A stretch of 64,000 bases of DNA from Halomonas sp. M4R1S46 (GCF_025725685.1 NZ_CP107008.1:434001-498000), one strand, 5' to 3'. Positions 7,781-18,649 are shown, counted from the first letter of the stretch. Program-made: numbers and translations. The notes: generated from the sequence alone by a model not told the origin.

Positions 7781-8896
7781 ATGCAGATCGCCGTCCCCAA
7801 GGAAATCAAGAACCATGAATACCGCGTCGCCCTGACCCCCAGCGGTGCCCGCGAGTTGGTCGGGCGTGGTCATACGGTGACCATCCAGGCTGGTGCCGGC
7901 GAGGGCGCCGGCTTCGGTGATGCCGACTACGAGGCCGCCGGGGCACGCCTCGAGGCCGACGTGGCCAGGGTCTGGCGCGAGGCCGAGCTGATCCTCAAGG
8001 TCAAGGAGCCCCAGCCCGAGGAGGTCGCGCGCCTGTCCAAGGGCCAGACCCTGTTCACCTACCTGCATCTGGCCGCCGAGGAGACCCTGACCCGTGGCCT
8101 GATGGAGAGCGGCGCCACCTGCATCGCCTACGAGACCATCACCGCGCCCCAGGGCGGCCTGCCGCTGCTGGCGCCGATGAGCACCGTGGCCGGCCGCATG
8201 GCCGTCCAGGCCGGCGCCCACAGCCTGGAGAAGGCCCAGGGCGGCGCCGGCGTGCTGCTGCCGGGCGTGCCGGGCGTGGCCCCGGCCAGGGTCGCCGTGA
8301 TCGGCGGCGGGGTGGTCGGCGAGAACGCCGCCCGCATGGCCCTGGGGCTCGGCGCCGAGGTCACCGTGCTGGACAAGTCCATCCCGCGCCTGGAGACCCT
8401 GGACGACCGCTACCAGGGCCGCATGAAGACCGTCTTCTCCACCGCGGACAGCCTCGAGGAGGCGGTCCGCGAGTCCGACCTGATCATCGGCGCCGTGCTG
8501 GTGCCGGGCGCCGCCGCCCCCAAGCTGATCACCCGAGCCATGCTCGCCGAGATGAAGCCCGGCAGCGTGCTGGTGGACGTGGCCATCGACCAGGGCGGCT
8601 GCTTCGAGACCAGCAAGCCCACCACCCATGCCGAGCCGACCTACGTGGTGGACGGCGTGGTTCACTACTGTGTGGCCAATATGCCGGGCGCCGTGGCGCG
8701 CACCTCCACCCAGGCCCTGACCAACGCGACCCTGCCGTTCGTGCTGGCGCTCGCCGACAAGGGCTGGAAGCAGGCGCTGGCCGACGACGCGCACTTCGCC
8801 GCTGGCCTCAACGTCCACGAGGGGCAGGTCACCTACCGGGCGGTGGCCGACGCCTTCGGCCTCGGCTGCGTGGAGACCGCCAAGCTGATCGGCTAA
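7781..8896 (+). CDS. ald: Alanine dehydrogenase
   Basis: Catalyses NAD-dependent interconversion of L-alanine with pyruvate and ammonium. It is 371 residues, the usual length. The N-terminus MQIAVPKEIKNHEYRVALTP is diagnostic, FTYLHLAAEE near residue 93 carries the catalytic His, and the Rossmann motif is VAVIGGGVVGENAARMALG near 172. CCGGAGGAC is a good ribosome-binding site. It stands alone with its own upstream palindrome and a strong terminator, so it is probably a single-gene unit induced by alanine or nitrogen status (inference). Confidence 0.97.
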   Translation: MQIAVPKEIKNHEYRVALTPSGARELVGRGHTVTIQAGAGEGAGFGDADYEAAGARLEADVARVWREAELILKVKEPQPEEVARLSKGQTLFTYLHLAAEETLTRGLMESGATCIAYETITAPQGGLPLLAPMSTVAGRMAVQAGAHSLEKAQGGAGVLLPGVPGVAPARVAVIGGGVVGENAARMALGLGAEVTVLDKSIPRLETLDDRYQGRMKTVFSTADSLEEAVRESDLIIGAVLVPGAAAPKLITRAMLAEMKPGSVLVDVAIDQGGCFETSKPTTHAEPTYVVDGVVHYCVANMPGAVARTSTQALTNATLPFVLALADKGWKQALADDAHFAAGLNVHEGQVTYRAVADAFGLGCVETAKLIG

Positions 8897-8914
8897 GGCC
8901 GGACCGGCAGGCGA

Positions 8915-8955
8915 CGAAAGGGCCGGGGCTTCCGAGAGGGATCCCGGCCTTTTCG
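8915..8955 (+). terminator. Intrinsic terminator of ald
   Basis: A 13-bp stem (8915-8927 with 8943-8955, one G-T pair) encloses a 15-nt loop. The 3' arm ends in CCTTTT followed by CGTTT. It lies 19 bp after the ald stop. Confidence 0.85.
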
Positions 8956-8992
8956 TTTCCGCCAGGGGAATTTCTATTGAATACGATTGAGA

Positions 8993-9117
8993 GGCGCCGG
9001 GGACAGGTCGAAGAGGAGGTCCTATTCCAGGGACGGAATCGGTAGCGCCCAAGGATGGGTTCACAGCGCCTCCGCGATGGTCCGGCACACCGGGGCCCGT
9101 CTCTGGAAAAGCCGTGG
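8993..9117 (+). repeat. MITE-like repeat family 1, copy A (internally deleted)
   Basis: The left end, beginning GGCGCCGGGGACAGGTCG, and the segment GGTAGCGCC...GGTTCACAGCGCCTCC match the copies at 44254-44434 and 50388-50567. The central 80 bp or so with two internal palindromes is missing and replaced by a short divergent stretch. The right end is more diverged than in the other copies. It fills most of the ald-trpS gap (8897-9223), where I see no gene. Confidence 0.8.
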
Positions 9118-9223
9118 ATTAGGGGCCTTGATACAGGAGGAATGGCAGGGCCTGGCAGGTCGCCTTGATCGGGGCGCCGCGTTACCATAGCGGGCATTCG
9201 AGAGTCAGCAGAGTCCCGCTTTC

Positions 9224-10249
9224 ATGACCGCATCGTCCGACAAGACCCGTGTCCTCACGGGCATCACCACTACCGGCACTCCCCATCTCGGCAACTATGT
9301 CGGGGCCATCAAGCCCGCCATCGCCGCGAGCCAGGACCCGAGCGTCCAGTCCTACTATTTCCTCGCCGACCTGCACGCCCTGATCAAGTGCCAGGATCCC
9401 CGGCGGGTCGAGGCGTCGCGCCTGGAGATCGCCGCCACCTGGCTGGCACTCGGCCTGGACACCGATAACGCCATCTTCTATCGCCAGTCGGACATTCCCG
9501 AGATCCCCGAGCTGACCTGGATGCTGTCCTGCGTCTGCGCCAAGGGGCTGATGAACCGCGCCCACGCCTACAAGGCGGCGGTGGCCGAGAACGATGAGGC
9601 CGGCAACCAGGACCCCGACAAGGGCATCACCATGGGGCTGTTCGGCTATCCGGTGCTGATGGCGGCGGACATCCTGATGTTCAACGCCCAGCGCGTGCCG
9701 GTGGGGCGCGACCAGATCCAGCACATCGAGATGGCCCGTGACATGGCGGGGCGCTTCAACCATCTCTACAAGGGCCAGTATTTCACCCAGCCCGAGGCGG
9801 TGGTCGACGAGCGGGTCCAGGTGCTGAACGGCCTGGACGGGCGCAAGATGTCCAAGAGCTACGAGAACACCATCCCGCTGTTCGTCTCCGAGAAGAAGCT
9901 GCTCAAGCTGGTGCGCAAGATCAAGACCAACTCGCTGGAGCCCGGTGAGCCGAAGGATCCCGACAGCTGCACGCTCTTCCAGATCTACTCGGCCTTCGCC
10001 ACGGCGGAGGAGACCGCGGCCATGCGCACCGAGTACGCGAACGGCATCGGCTGGGGCGAGGCCAAGAACCGCGTCTTCGAGTACCTGAATGCCCACCTGC
10101 GCGAGCCCCGCGAGCGCTACCAGGCGCTGCTGGAAGATCCCGGCCATATCGAGGCCGTGTTGCGCCAGGGGGCCGACCGGGCCCGGGCCGAGGCCGCCCC
10201 CTTCATGGATCGCCTGCGGCATGCCGTGGGTCTCGGGCGTTTCGTCTAG
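9224..10249 (+). CDS. trpS: Tryptophanyl-tRNA synthetase
   Basis: Charges tRNA-Trp. It is 341 residues, a class Ic synthetase. The HIGH-type motif appears as TTGTPHLGNYVGA near residues 15-27 and the KMSKS loop as GRKMSKSYEN near 206. A poor-to-moderate ribosome-binding site precedes the ATG. It is monocistronic in appearance, between the family 1 repeat and maeA. Confidence 0.97.
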   Translation: MTASSDKTRVLTGITTTGTPHLGNYVGAIKPAIAASQDPSVQSYYFLADLHALIKCQDPRRVEASRLEIAATWLALGLDTDNAIFYRQSDIPEIPELTWMLSCVCAKGLMNRAHAYKAAVAENDEAGNQDPDKGITMGLFGYPVLMAADILMFNAQRVPVGRDQIQHIEMARDMAGRFNHLYKGQYFTQPEAVVDERVQVLNGLDGRKMSKSYENTIPLFVSEKKLLKLVRKIKTNSLEPGEPKDPDSCTLFQIYSAFATAEETAAMRTEYANGIGWGEAKNRVFEYLNAHLREPRERYQALLEDPGHIEAVLRQGADRARAEAAPFMDRLRHAVGLGRFV

Positions 10250-10370
10250 TCTGGAAGACGCCATGTCCCGCGATGCCCCGTCTGCATGGCCGGGGGATCG
10301 GCGTGGTAGAGTAACGACGAAGGTGCCTTAGAGCATCACGGCCCGGATACCCGACACAGCTGAGACGACT

Positions 10371-12050
10371 ATGACCATTGATGCCAAGCGCCCCCTCTAT
10401 GTGCCCTATGCCGGGCCCTCCCTGCTCGAGATGCCGCTGCTCAACAAGGGGAGTGCCTTCACCCGGGAGGAGCGGCTGGAGTTCAACCTGATCGGCCTGC
10501 TGCCCCAGAACGTCGAGACCATCGAGGAGCAGGCGGAGCGCGCCTACCGGCAGTATCGCCAGTGCCAGAGCGACCTGGATCGCCATATCTATCTGCGCGC
10601 CATCCAGGACGACAACGAGACCCTCTACTTCCGGCTGGTCAGCGAGCATCTCGAGGAGATGCTGCCGATCATCTACACGCCCACGGTCGGCCAGGCCTGC
10701 GAGGAGTTCTCCAACATCTATCGCAACCATCGCGGCCTGTTCATCGCCTACCCCGACCGGGACCGCATGGACGACATCCTGCGCAGCGCCACCAAGGACA
10801 ACGTCAAGGTGATCGTGGTCACCGACGGCGAGCGCATCCTCGGCCTGGGCGACCAGGGCATCGGCGGCATGGGCATCCCCATCGGCAAGCTCTCGCTGTA
10901 CACCGCCTGCGGCGGCATCAGCCCGGCCTATACCCTGCCGATCATGCTCGACGTGGGGACCAACAACCAGGCCCTGCTCGACGACCCCATGTACATGGGC
11001 TGGCGCCACCCGCGCATCTCCCAGGACGAGTACGATGCCTTCATGGCCGACTTCATCAGCGCGGTGAAGCGTCGCTGGCCCAAGGTGCTGCTGCAGTTCG
11101 AGGACTTCGCCCAGGCCAATGCCATGCCGCTGCTCGAGCGCTACCGCGACGAGCTGTGCTGCTTCAACGACGACATCCAGGGCACCGCCTCGGTCTGCGT
11201 GGGGACCCTGATGGCGGCCTGCCAGGCGCGTGGCGAGGGCGTGGCCGACCAGCGGGTGGTGTTCGTGGGGGCGGGCTCCGCCGGCTGCGGCATCGCCGAG
11301 CAGGTGGTGGTGGCCATGCAGGCCGAGGGGCTGTCGGAGGCCGAAGCGCGCAAGCGCATCTTCATGGTCGACCGGGAAGGCCTGGTGACCAGCGAACAGG
11401 ACTGGCTGCGTGACTTCCAGCGCCGGCTGGCCCAGCCCCCGCCCCTGGTGGCCGAGTGGGATGGCCAGTCGCTGCTCGAGGTGGTCCGGCAGGTCAAGCC
11501 GACGGTGCTGCTCGGCGTCTGCGGCCAGCAGGGCCTCTTCACCGAGGAGGTGATCCGTGCCATGCATGCGGGCTGCCCCTCGCCGCTGGTGATGCCGCTC
11601 TCCAACCCCACCTCCCGGGCCGAGGCGCTGCCGGAGGATGTGATCCGCTGGACCGATGGCCAGGCCATGGTGGCCTCCGGTAGCCCCTTCGCGCCGGTGG
11701 AATACCAGGGCAAGCGCTATCCCATCGCCCAGTGCAACAACGCCTATATCTTCCCCGGGATCGGCCTCGGCGTGGTGGCGGCCGGCGCCAAGCGGGTCAC
11801 CGACGCCATGCTGATGTCGGCGTCCCGGGCATTGGCCCGGGAGGCGCCGGTGGCCAAGACCGGCCAGGGCGCGGTGCTGCCGTCCCTGTCGGAGATCCGC
11901 GAGCTGTCCAAGGCCATCGCCTTCGAGGTGGCGGCCCAGGCCCAGCAGGAAGGCGTGGCGCTGAAGTCCGACGGCCCCTCCCTGCGCCGGGCAATCGAGC
12001 GCAACAGCTGGGCGCCGGCGTATCGGCGCTATCGTCGCCGCGCCTTCTAG
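10371..12050 (+). CDS. maeA: NAD-dependent malic enzyme (decarboxylating)
   Basis: Converts malate to pyruvate, CO2 and NADH, linking the TCA cycle to pyruvate. It is 559 residues, close to E. coli MaeA (565). Visible motifs are IIYTPTVGQACE near 100 with the catalytic Tyr, GGMGIPIGKLSLYTACGG near 165 with the catalytic Lys, the metal/substrate loop NDDIQGTASV near 265, and the dinucleotide fold GAGSAGCGIAEQ near 300. It lacks the C-terminal phosphotransacetylase domain of the long NADP type. Convergent with acnA through a shared terminator. Confidence 0.95.
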   Translation: MTIDAKRPLYVPYAGPSLLEMPLLNKGSAFTREERLEFNLIGLLPQNVETIEEQAERAYRQYRQCQSDLDRHIYLRAIQDDNETLYFRLVSEHLEEMLPIIYTPTVGQACEEFSNIYRNHRGLFIAYPDRDRMDDILRSATKDNVKVIVVTDGERILGLGDQGIGGMGIPIGKLSLYTACGGISPAYTLPIMLDVGTNNQALLDDPMYMGWRHPRISQDEYDAFMADFISAVKRRWPKVLLQFEDFAQANAMPLLERYRDELCCFNDDIQGTASVCVGTLMAACQARGEGVADQRVVFVGAGSAGCGIAEQVVVAMQAEGLSEAEARKRIFMVDREGLVTSEQDWLRDFQRRLAQPPPLVAEWDGQSLLEVVRQVKPTVLLGVCGQQGLFTEEVIRAMHAGCPSPLVMPLSNPTSRAEALPEDVIRWTDGQAMVASGSPFAPVEYQGKRYPIAQCNNAYIFPGIGLGVVAAGAKRVTDAMLMSASRALAREAPVAKTGQGAVLPSLSEIRELSKAIAFEVAAQAQQEGVALKSDGPSLRRAIERNSWAPAYRRYRRRAF

Positions 12051-12126
12051 GATGTGGCCACGGGCCACGGGAGAGGTGTAACGAGGGGAGGGGGAATACG
12101 GTTCACCCCTCACCCTTGGAACGAAA

Positions 12127-12157
12127 ACGGCCCCGCCGGTCTAGCCGGCGGGGCCGT
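12127..12157. terminator. Bidirectional terminator between maeA and acnA
   Basis: A perfect 13-bp inverted repeat (12127-12139 with 12145-12157) has a 5-nt loop and is flanked by GAAA on the left. The A-run gives a U-tract for acnA; the maeA side has a poor U-tract. Confidence 0.8.
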
Positions 12158-12183
12158 GTGCTTGCGGGGGCTCTGGCTGTGGG

Positions 12184-14931
<2,748 letters not shown>

Positions 14932-15105
14932 GGTGTCCTCCTTTCGCGAGGGAGTGAGCGAACCATCCTGGTCCTGATGAGATTACATGGTCATGATAGA
15001 AGCCGATTTCAACGGCTGCGTGACCGGGGCGCGCTGCCGTCCCCTTGAAATGCCGACCGTCACGCCCCATATTCCCAGGCTGTGACACCAGGCCCGGGAG
15101 GTCCC

Positions 15106-15315
15106 GTGCACGAGGAAGAGCTCGACAACCATTCGGTCCGCTGCCCCTACTGCGATACGGCCTTCGACCTGCAGGTCGATGCCTCCCAGGGCAGTCACGC
15201 GACCTGGGAGGATTGTCCGCGCTGCTGTGCGCCGATCCAACTGCGTATCGAGGTCTCGCCGGTCAGCGGCGAGCTCGAGTCGGTGACCCTGGGCCGCGAC
15301 GACGACGTGCTGTGA
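15106..15315 (+). CDS. CPXCG-motif cysteine-rich zinc-ribbon protein
   Basis: A 69-residue protein with CPYCDTAFDL near residue 13 and CPRCCAPIQL near 40, a four-cysteine zinc ribbon of the CPXCG family, followed by an acidic tail. A GTG at 15106 is chosen because GGGAGG lies just upstream; an in-frame GTG at 15082 would add eight residues. The function is unknown. It sits divergent from acnA and just upstream of the peroxiredoxin operator. Confidence 0.75.
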   Translation: MHEEELDNHSVRCPYCDTAFDLQVDASQGSHATWEDCPRCCAPIQLRIEVSPVSGELESVTLGRDDDVL

Positions 15316-15344
15316 GTGCCCCACACCGGGCATCATGTATCACG

Positions 15345-15381
15345 ATAGATTTTCACTATCCGTGCCATTGAGCAGGCCTAG
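15345..15381 (+). promoter_or_regulatory. OxyR-type four-element operator
   Basis: Four tetramers lie in exact 7-bp register: ATAG (15345-15348), CTAT (15356-15359), ATTG (15367-15370), CTAG (15378-15381). The known OxyR consensus is ATAG-N7-CTAT-N7-ATAG-N7-CTAT. Thirteen of the 16 specified bases match by my count. It lies 84 bp before the peroxiredoxin start, a normal distance for OxyR activation. No good -35 box follows, which is typical of OxyR-activated promoters. Confidence 0.65.
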
Positions 15382-15465
15382 TGGCGCGGCGAGTCGACCT
15401 GTCCTAGCGTAGGTGGCTCTTTTCCCTTCACCATCGGGTATCATCAACCCTCATAGGAGATCTGC

Positions 15466-16068
15466 ATGAGCGTACTGGTTGGACGTCAAGCCCCTGAATT
15501 CGAAGCCGCCGCCGTCCTCGGCAACGGCGAGATCGTCGACAACTTCAAGCTCGCCGACAGCAACGGCAAGCTCCGCGTGCTGTTCTTCTGGCCGCTGGAC
15601 TTCACCTTCGTCTGCCCGTCCGAGATCATCGCCCACGACAACCGTCTGGCGCAGTTCAAGGAGCTCGGCGTCGAGGTGATCGGTGTGTCCATCGATTCCC
15701 AGTTCACCCACCACGCCTGGCGCCAGACCGCGCCGGAGAAGGGCGGCATCGGCGAGGTCGGCTTCCCGATCGTGGCCGACGTCAAGCACGAGATCACCCA
15801 GGCCTACGGCATCGAGCACCCGGAGGCCGGCGTCGCCATGCGCGGCTCCTTCCTGATCGACGAGAACGGCGTCGTCCAGCACCAGGTGGTCAACAACCTG
15901 CCGCTGGGCCGCAACGTCGACGAGATGCTGCGCATGGTCAAGGCCCTGCGGTTCCACCAGCAGCACGGCGAAGTCTGCCCGGCCGGCTGGGACGAAGGCC
16001 AGGAAGGCATGAAGGACACCGCCGAGGGTGTCGCCAAGTACCTGGGCAGCCACGCCGAGGCGCTCTAA
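15466..16068 (+). CDS. Typical 2-Cys peroxiredoxin (AhpC/Prx1 type)
   Basis: Reduces hydrogen peroxide and organic hydroperoxides using thiols. It is 200 residues, with peroxidatic Cys50 in DFTFVCPSEI and resolving Cys171 in GEVCPAGW, as in typical 2-Cys enzymes. ATAGGAGATCTGC gives a good ribosome-binding site. The next gene, 144 bp on, is trxB, so its likely electron source is thioredoxin/TrxB rather than AhpF, which is absent here. The OxyR-like site upstream supports peroxide control. Confidence 0.93.
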   Translation: MSVLVGRQAPEFEAAAVLGNGEIVDNFKLADSNGKLRVLFFWPLDFTFVCPSEIIAHDNRLAQFKELGVEVIGVSIDSQFTHHAWRQTAPEKGGIGEVGFPIVADVKHEITQAYGIEHPEAGVAMRGSFLIDENGVVQHQVVNNLPLGRNVDEMLRMVKALRFHQQHGEVCPAGWDEGQEGMKDTAEGVAKYLGSHAEAL

Positions 16069-16087
16069 GCGTTCGGCTGGCGCTAAA

Positions 16088-16111
16088 GGGGGCGGCCTGC
16101 GGGCCGCCCTC
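16088..16111 (+). terminator. Hairpin after the peroxiredoxin gene
   Basis: GGGCGGCC (16090-16097) pairs with GGCCGCCC (16102-16109) across a TGCG loop, extendable by one G-T and one G-C pair, and is followed by TCTTCG. It is a terminator or partial attenuator between the peroxiredoxin gene and trxB. Confidence 0.65.
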
Positions 16112-16212
16112 TTCGTCGCTTCACCGCCCAGCGGCCTGGGCGATGCCGACCCGTCCGTCGCCATCGCCGAGCCCGTTGCCCCGTTTTCCCCTTCCAGAGT
16201 TGTGAGGTCCCC

Positions 16213-17163
16213 ATGAGCGAAGCGCGCCACGAACGCCTGATCATCCTCGGTTCCGGACCGGCCGGCTACACGGCCGCCGTCTATGCGGCCCGGGCCAACC
16301 TCAAGCCGCTGCTGATCACCGGCATGCAGGCCGGTGGCCAGCTGACCACCACCACCGACGTGGACAACTGGCCCGGTGACGATATCGGCGTGCAGGGCCC
16401 GGAGCTGATGGAGCGCATGAAGCGCCATGCCGAGCGCTTCGATACCGAGGTGCTGTTCGACCACATCCACGAGGTCGAGCTGCGCGACAAGCCCTTCACC
16501 CTGAAAGGCGACAATGGCACCTACACCTGTGATGCGCTGATCATCGCTACCGGTGCCAGCGCCCGCTACCTGGGGCTGGAATCCGAGCAGAAGTTCATGG
16601 GGCAGGGGGTCTCGGCCTGTGCCACCTGTGACGGCTTCTTCTACCGCAACCAGGAGGTCGTGGTGGTGGGGGGCGGTAACACCGCGGTGGAAGAGGCGCT
16701 GTACCTCTCCAACATCGCCTCCAAGGTGACCCTGGTGCATCGCCGTGACAGCCTGCGTGCCGAGAAGATCCTGCAGGACAAGCTGTTCGAGAAGGCGGAG
16801 AACGGCAACGTCGAACTGATCTGGAACCACACCCTCGACGAGGTGCTGGGCGACAACACCGGCGTGACCGGGGCGCGGCTCAAGTCCACTCGGGACGGCA
16901 GTACCCGGGAGCTCGATGCCCCGGGAGTGTTCATCGCCATCGGCCACAGCCCCAATACCGGCATCTTCGAGGGCCAGTTGGACATGGCCGGCGGTTACAT
17001 CAAGGTGAAGTCCGGCCTCGAGGGCAATGCCACGGCCACCAGCGTGCCCGGCGTCTTCGCCGCCGGTGACGTCATGGATCACGTCTATCGCCAGGCAGTG
17101 ACCTCGGCGGGCAGCGGCTGCATGGCGGCCCTGGATGCCGAGCGCTATCTCGACGAACTGTAA
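16213..17163 (+). CDS. trxB: Thioredoxin-disulfide reductase
   Basis: FAD enzyme passing electrons from NADPH to thioredoxin. It is 316 residues. The FAD fold has GSGPAGYTAAVYAARA at 13-28, the redox-active pair CATC is at 136-139 (ACATCDGFF), and the NADPH fold has VVVGGGNTAVEEALYLS near 152. The C-terminal FAD site is GVFAAGDVMDH. Its position downstream of the peroxiredoxin suggests a shared antioxidant role. Confidence 0.97.
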   Translation: MSEARHERLIILGSGPAGYTAAVYAARANLKPLLITGMQAGGQLTTTTDVDNWPGDDIGVQGPELMERMKRHAERFDTEVLFDHIHEVELRDKPFTLKGDNGTYTCDALIIATGASARYLGLESEQKFMGQGVSACATCDGFFYRNQEVVVVGGGNTAVEEALYLSNIASKVTLVHRRDSLRAEKILQDKLFEKAENGNVELIWNHTLDEVLGDNTGVTGARLKSTRDGSTRELDAPGVFIAIGHSPNTGIFEGQLDMAGGYIKVKSGLEGNATATSVPGVFAAGDVMDHVYRQAVTSAGSGCMAALDAERYLDEL

Positions 17164-17316
17164 TCGGGCTTCGCCCGGAGCTTTAAGCCGTAAGCCCGAA
17201 GCCGGAAGAAACCCCGGACCGGCTTCGCCGGAAGCAAGTCATAAGCTTGAAGTTGAAGCACCCCCCTGACTCAAAGACTGGCGGCAACAAGCTGCCTTCC
17301 AGCTGTCGCGAAGTGA
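17164..17316 (+). repeat. Degenerate GAAGC/CTTGAAG-type intergenic repeat
   Basis: The gap after trxB holds several short related units: GGGCTTCGCCCGGAGCT at 17167, CGGCTTCGCCGGAAGC near 17220, and GCTTGAAGTTGAAGC near 17246. The same first unit (GGCTTCGCCCGGGAGCT) follows elbB at 60209, next to the pure 7-bp tandem array. I see no gene here. Confidence 0.5.
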
Positions 17317-17562
17317 CTAGTAATGCGGCGGCACCTCATCCTGCGGGTGAGGTGCCGCCGCTTCGTCGTCCTGGCGGGCCAGTTGCTGCTCGCGGATCTT
17401 CTCCTGCATCAGCGCGCTGAGGCGCTCGAGGTGCATCAGGCGACGCTCCTGCTGGGCGACCGCTCGGTCGAGGGTGTCGAGCCAGTCTTCCTGGTGGGCA
17501 ATGCGGCTCTCCAGGGCCTCCAGTCGGCTGTCAAGGGTGGAGGGCGTGTCATCATCGCGCAT
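17317..17562 (-). CDS. slyX: SlyX family protein
   Basis: An 81-residue protein of the SlyX family. Residues 8-62 form a single heptad-patterned coiled coil (LDSRLEALESRIAHQEDWLD), followed by a flexible acidic tail ending PPHY. The function is unknown despite the name. The ATG at 17562 was chosen because the family begins here; the open frame extends much further upstream but only as a high-GC artefact. Convergent with trxB. Confidence 0.88.
   Translation of the reverse strand: MRDDDTPSTLDSRLEALESRIAHQEDWLDTLDRAVAQQERRLMHLERLSALMQEKIREQQLARQDDEAAAPHPQDEVPPHY
17325..17361. terminator. Strong hairpin embedded in the 3' end of slyX
   Basis: A perfect 14-bp inverted repeat, GCGGCGGCACCTCA (17325-17338) with its complement at 17348-17361, has a 9-nt loop. 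It lies within the last 15 codons of slyX and faces trxB read-through. It probably terminates transcription from at least one side, though no U-tract follows. Confidence 0.6.
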
Positions 17563-17703
17563 GATAGAATCCTTATGCTGCGTGCCACCATTCATCGTGG
17601 TACCGGCCTGTCCCGTGCAGTCGGGTCGAGGGCGACGCCAGGCGTCGTCAGGTGCTTCGACCCCGAGACTTCCTTTACTACGACAAGAGAGCATCCAAGG
17701 TTT

Positions 17704-18168
17704 ATGAATCGAAAGGTCGTGTTTCGCTGCAGTATCATCAGCCTGCTGCTGGCCGTGCCGGCGCCGTTGCTGATCGCCCTGGGCATCCATCTCACCGGTG
17801 GCCAGCTGTCCCGGGAGATGTTCGCCAGTCTCGAGGTGGGCGGCGTGGCCGTGGTCTATGTCGCCGTGGCGGTGGCCGTCTTCCTGTTGTTGCTGGTCGC
17901 CACCCTGGCGGTCAACGCCCTGACCCCGCAACTGGTCAACCTGGCGGAGGTCGAGGACGACGACCGCGAGATCGGCGAGGTCAAGTGGTTCAACGTCAAC
18001 AAGGGCTACGGCTTCATCACCCGCGACAGCGGCGAGGACGTCTTCGTCCATTTCCGGGCCATCCGTGGCCGTGGCCACCGTACCCTGGCCGAGGGGCAGA
18101 AGGTGAAGTACCACGTGTCGCGTACCGATCGGGGACTTCAAGCCGACGACGTCACCGTTATCACCTGA
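17704..18168 (+). CDS. Cold-shock-domain protein with N-terminal membrane segments
   Basis: A 154-residue protein with two hydrophobic segments (about 4-29 and 45-73) followed by a cold-shock domain from residue 88. That domain starts EVKWFNVNKGYGFI and includes the RNP motifs KGYGFI and VFVHF. Ordinary Csp proteins are about 70 residues and soluble, so this is a membrane-tethered variant. The open frame extends upstream, but 17704 is the first Met consistent with an AAGG ribosome-binding site. RNA or ssDNA binding at the inner membrane is inferred. Confidence 0.85.
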   Translation: MNRKVVFRCSIISLLLAVPAPLLIALGIHLTGGQLSREMFASLEVGGVAVVYVAVAVAVFLLLLVATLAVNALTPQLVNLAEVEDDDREIGEVKWFNVNKGYGFITRDSGEDVFVHFRAIRGRGHRTLAEGQKVKYHVSRTDRGLQADDVTVIT

Positions 18169-18222
18169 AAACCGGCCTGCGCTCGCCGGCTTTCTGATCA
18201 CTCTGTATCTCAGCACCTGAAG

Positions 18223-18257
18223 AACGACGCCCCGCATCTGCGGGGCGATGTCGTTTT
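18223..18257. terminator. Intrinsic terminator after the cold-shock gene
   Basis: CGCCCCG (18228-18234) pairs with CGGGGCG (18241-18247) over a 6-nt loop, with an outer AACGA/TCGTT extension and a trailing TTTT. It ends exactly at the stop of the convergent gene. Confidence 0.85.
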
Positions 18258-18642
18258 AGCGGCCGGAGTCCGGCCAGTCGATGGCACTTTCGCTGCCGTC
18301 CGGCAGGACGCGCAGGAAGCGGTCGGGATCGTCGCCGGGTTGCCAGCCGCCCAGCGAGCAGCGCACCTCGCAGCCCAGGGTCGCGGCGGCCTCGCGGGCG
18401 AAGTCGGCGTCGGTGGGCCAGGGGGTGCGGGGGCTGTCGAGCCACAGGCTGGCGAAGCCGTCGGCGGCCTGGGTCACCAGCAGCACCGGGATGTCGTCAT
18501 CCCTGCCGTGCCCCCGGGTGCGCCAGCGGTGCTTGCCGGCGGGGGCCAGGGGCTCGGCGCCGAGGGTCTCGCCGAGCCAGCGGCTCAGGGCCTCGAGGTC
18601 GGCGGTGGCCAGGTAGATCTCGATGTCGGGGTAGCGTTCCAT
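18256..18642 (-). CDS. Hypothetical protein downstream of dapE
   Basis: A 128-residue soluble protein beginning MERYPDIEIYLATADLEAL, with many acidic residues and several Trp in the second half (WLDSPRTPWPTD, GGWQPGDDPDRFL). No signal peptide or membrane segment. It starts 7 bp after dapE ends, so it is almost certainly translated from the same mRNA. The start at 18642 is preferred over an upstream in-frame ATG because of this tight spacing. I do not recognise the family. Confidence 0.72.
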   Translation of the reverse strand: MERYPDIEIYLATADLEALSRWLGETLGAEPLAPAGKHRWRTRGHGRDDDIPVLLVTQAADGFASLWLDSPRTPWPTDADFAREAAATLGCEVRCSLGGWQPGDDPDRFLRVLPDGSESAIDWPDSGR

Positions 18643-18649
18643 GGCGACC

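Noticed and set aside
14932..15080. acnA promoter
   Set aside because: A minus-strand TTGAAA exists, but the only good -10 (TGTAAT) is 19 bp away; not strong enough to list.
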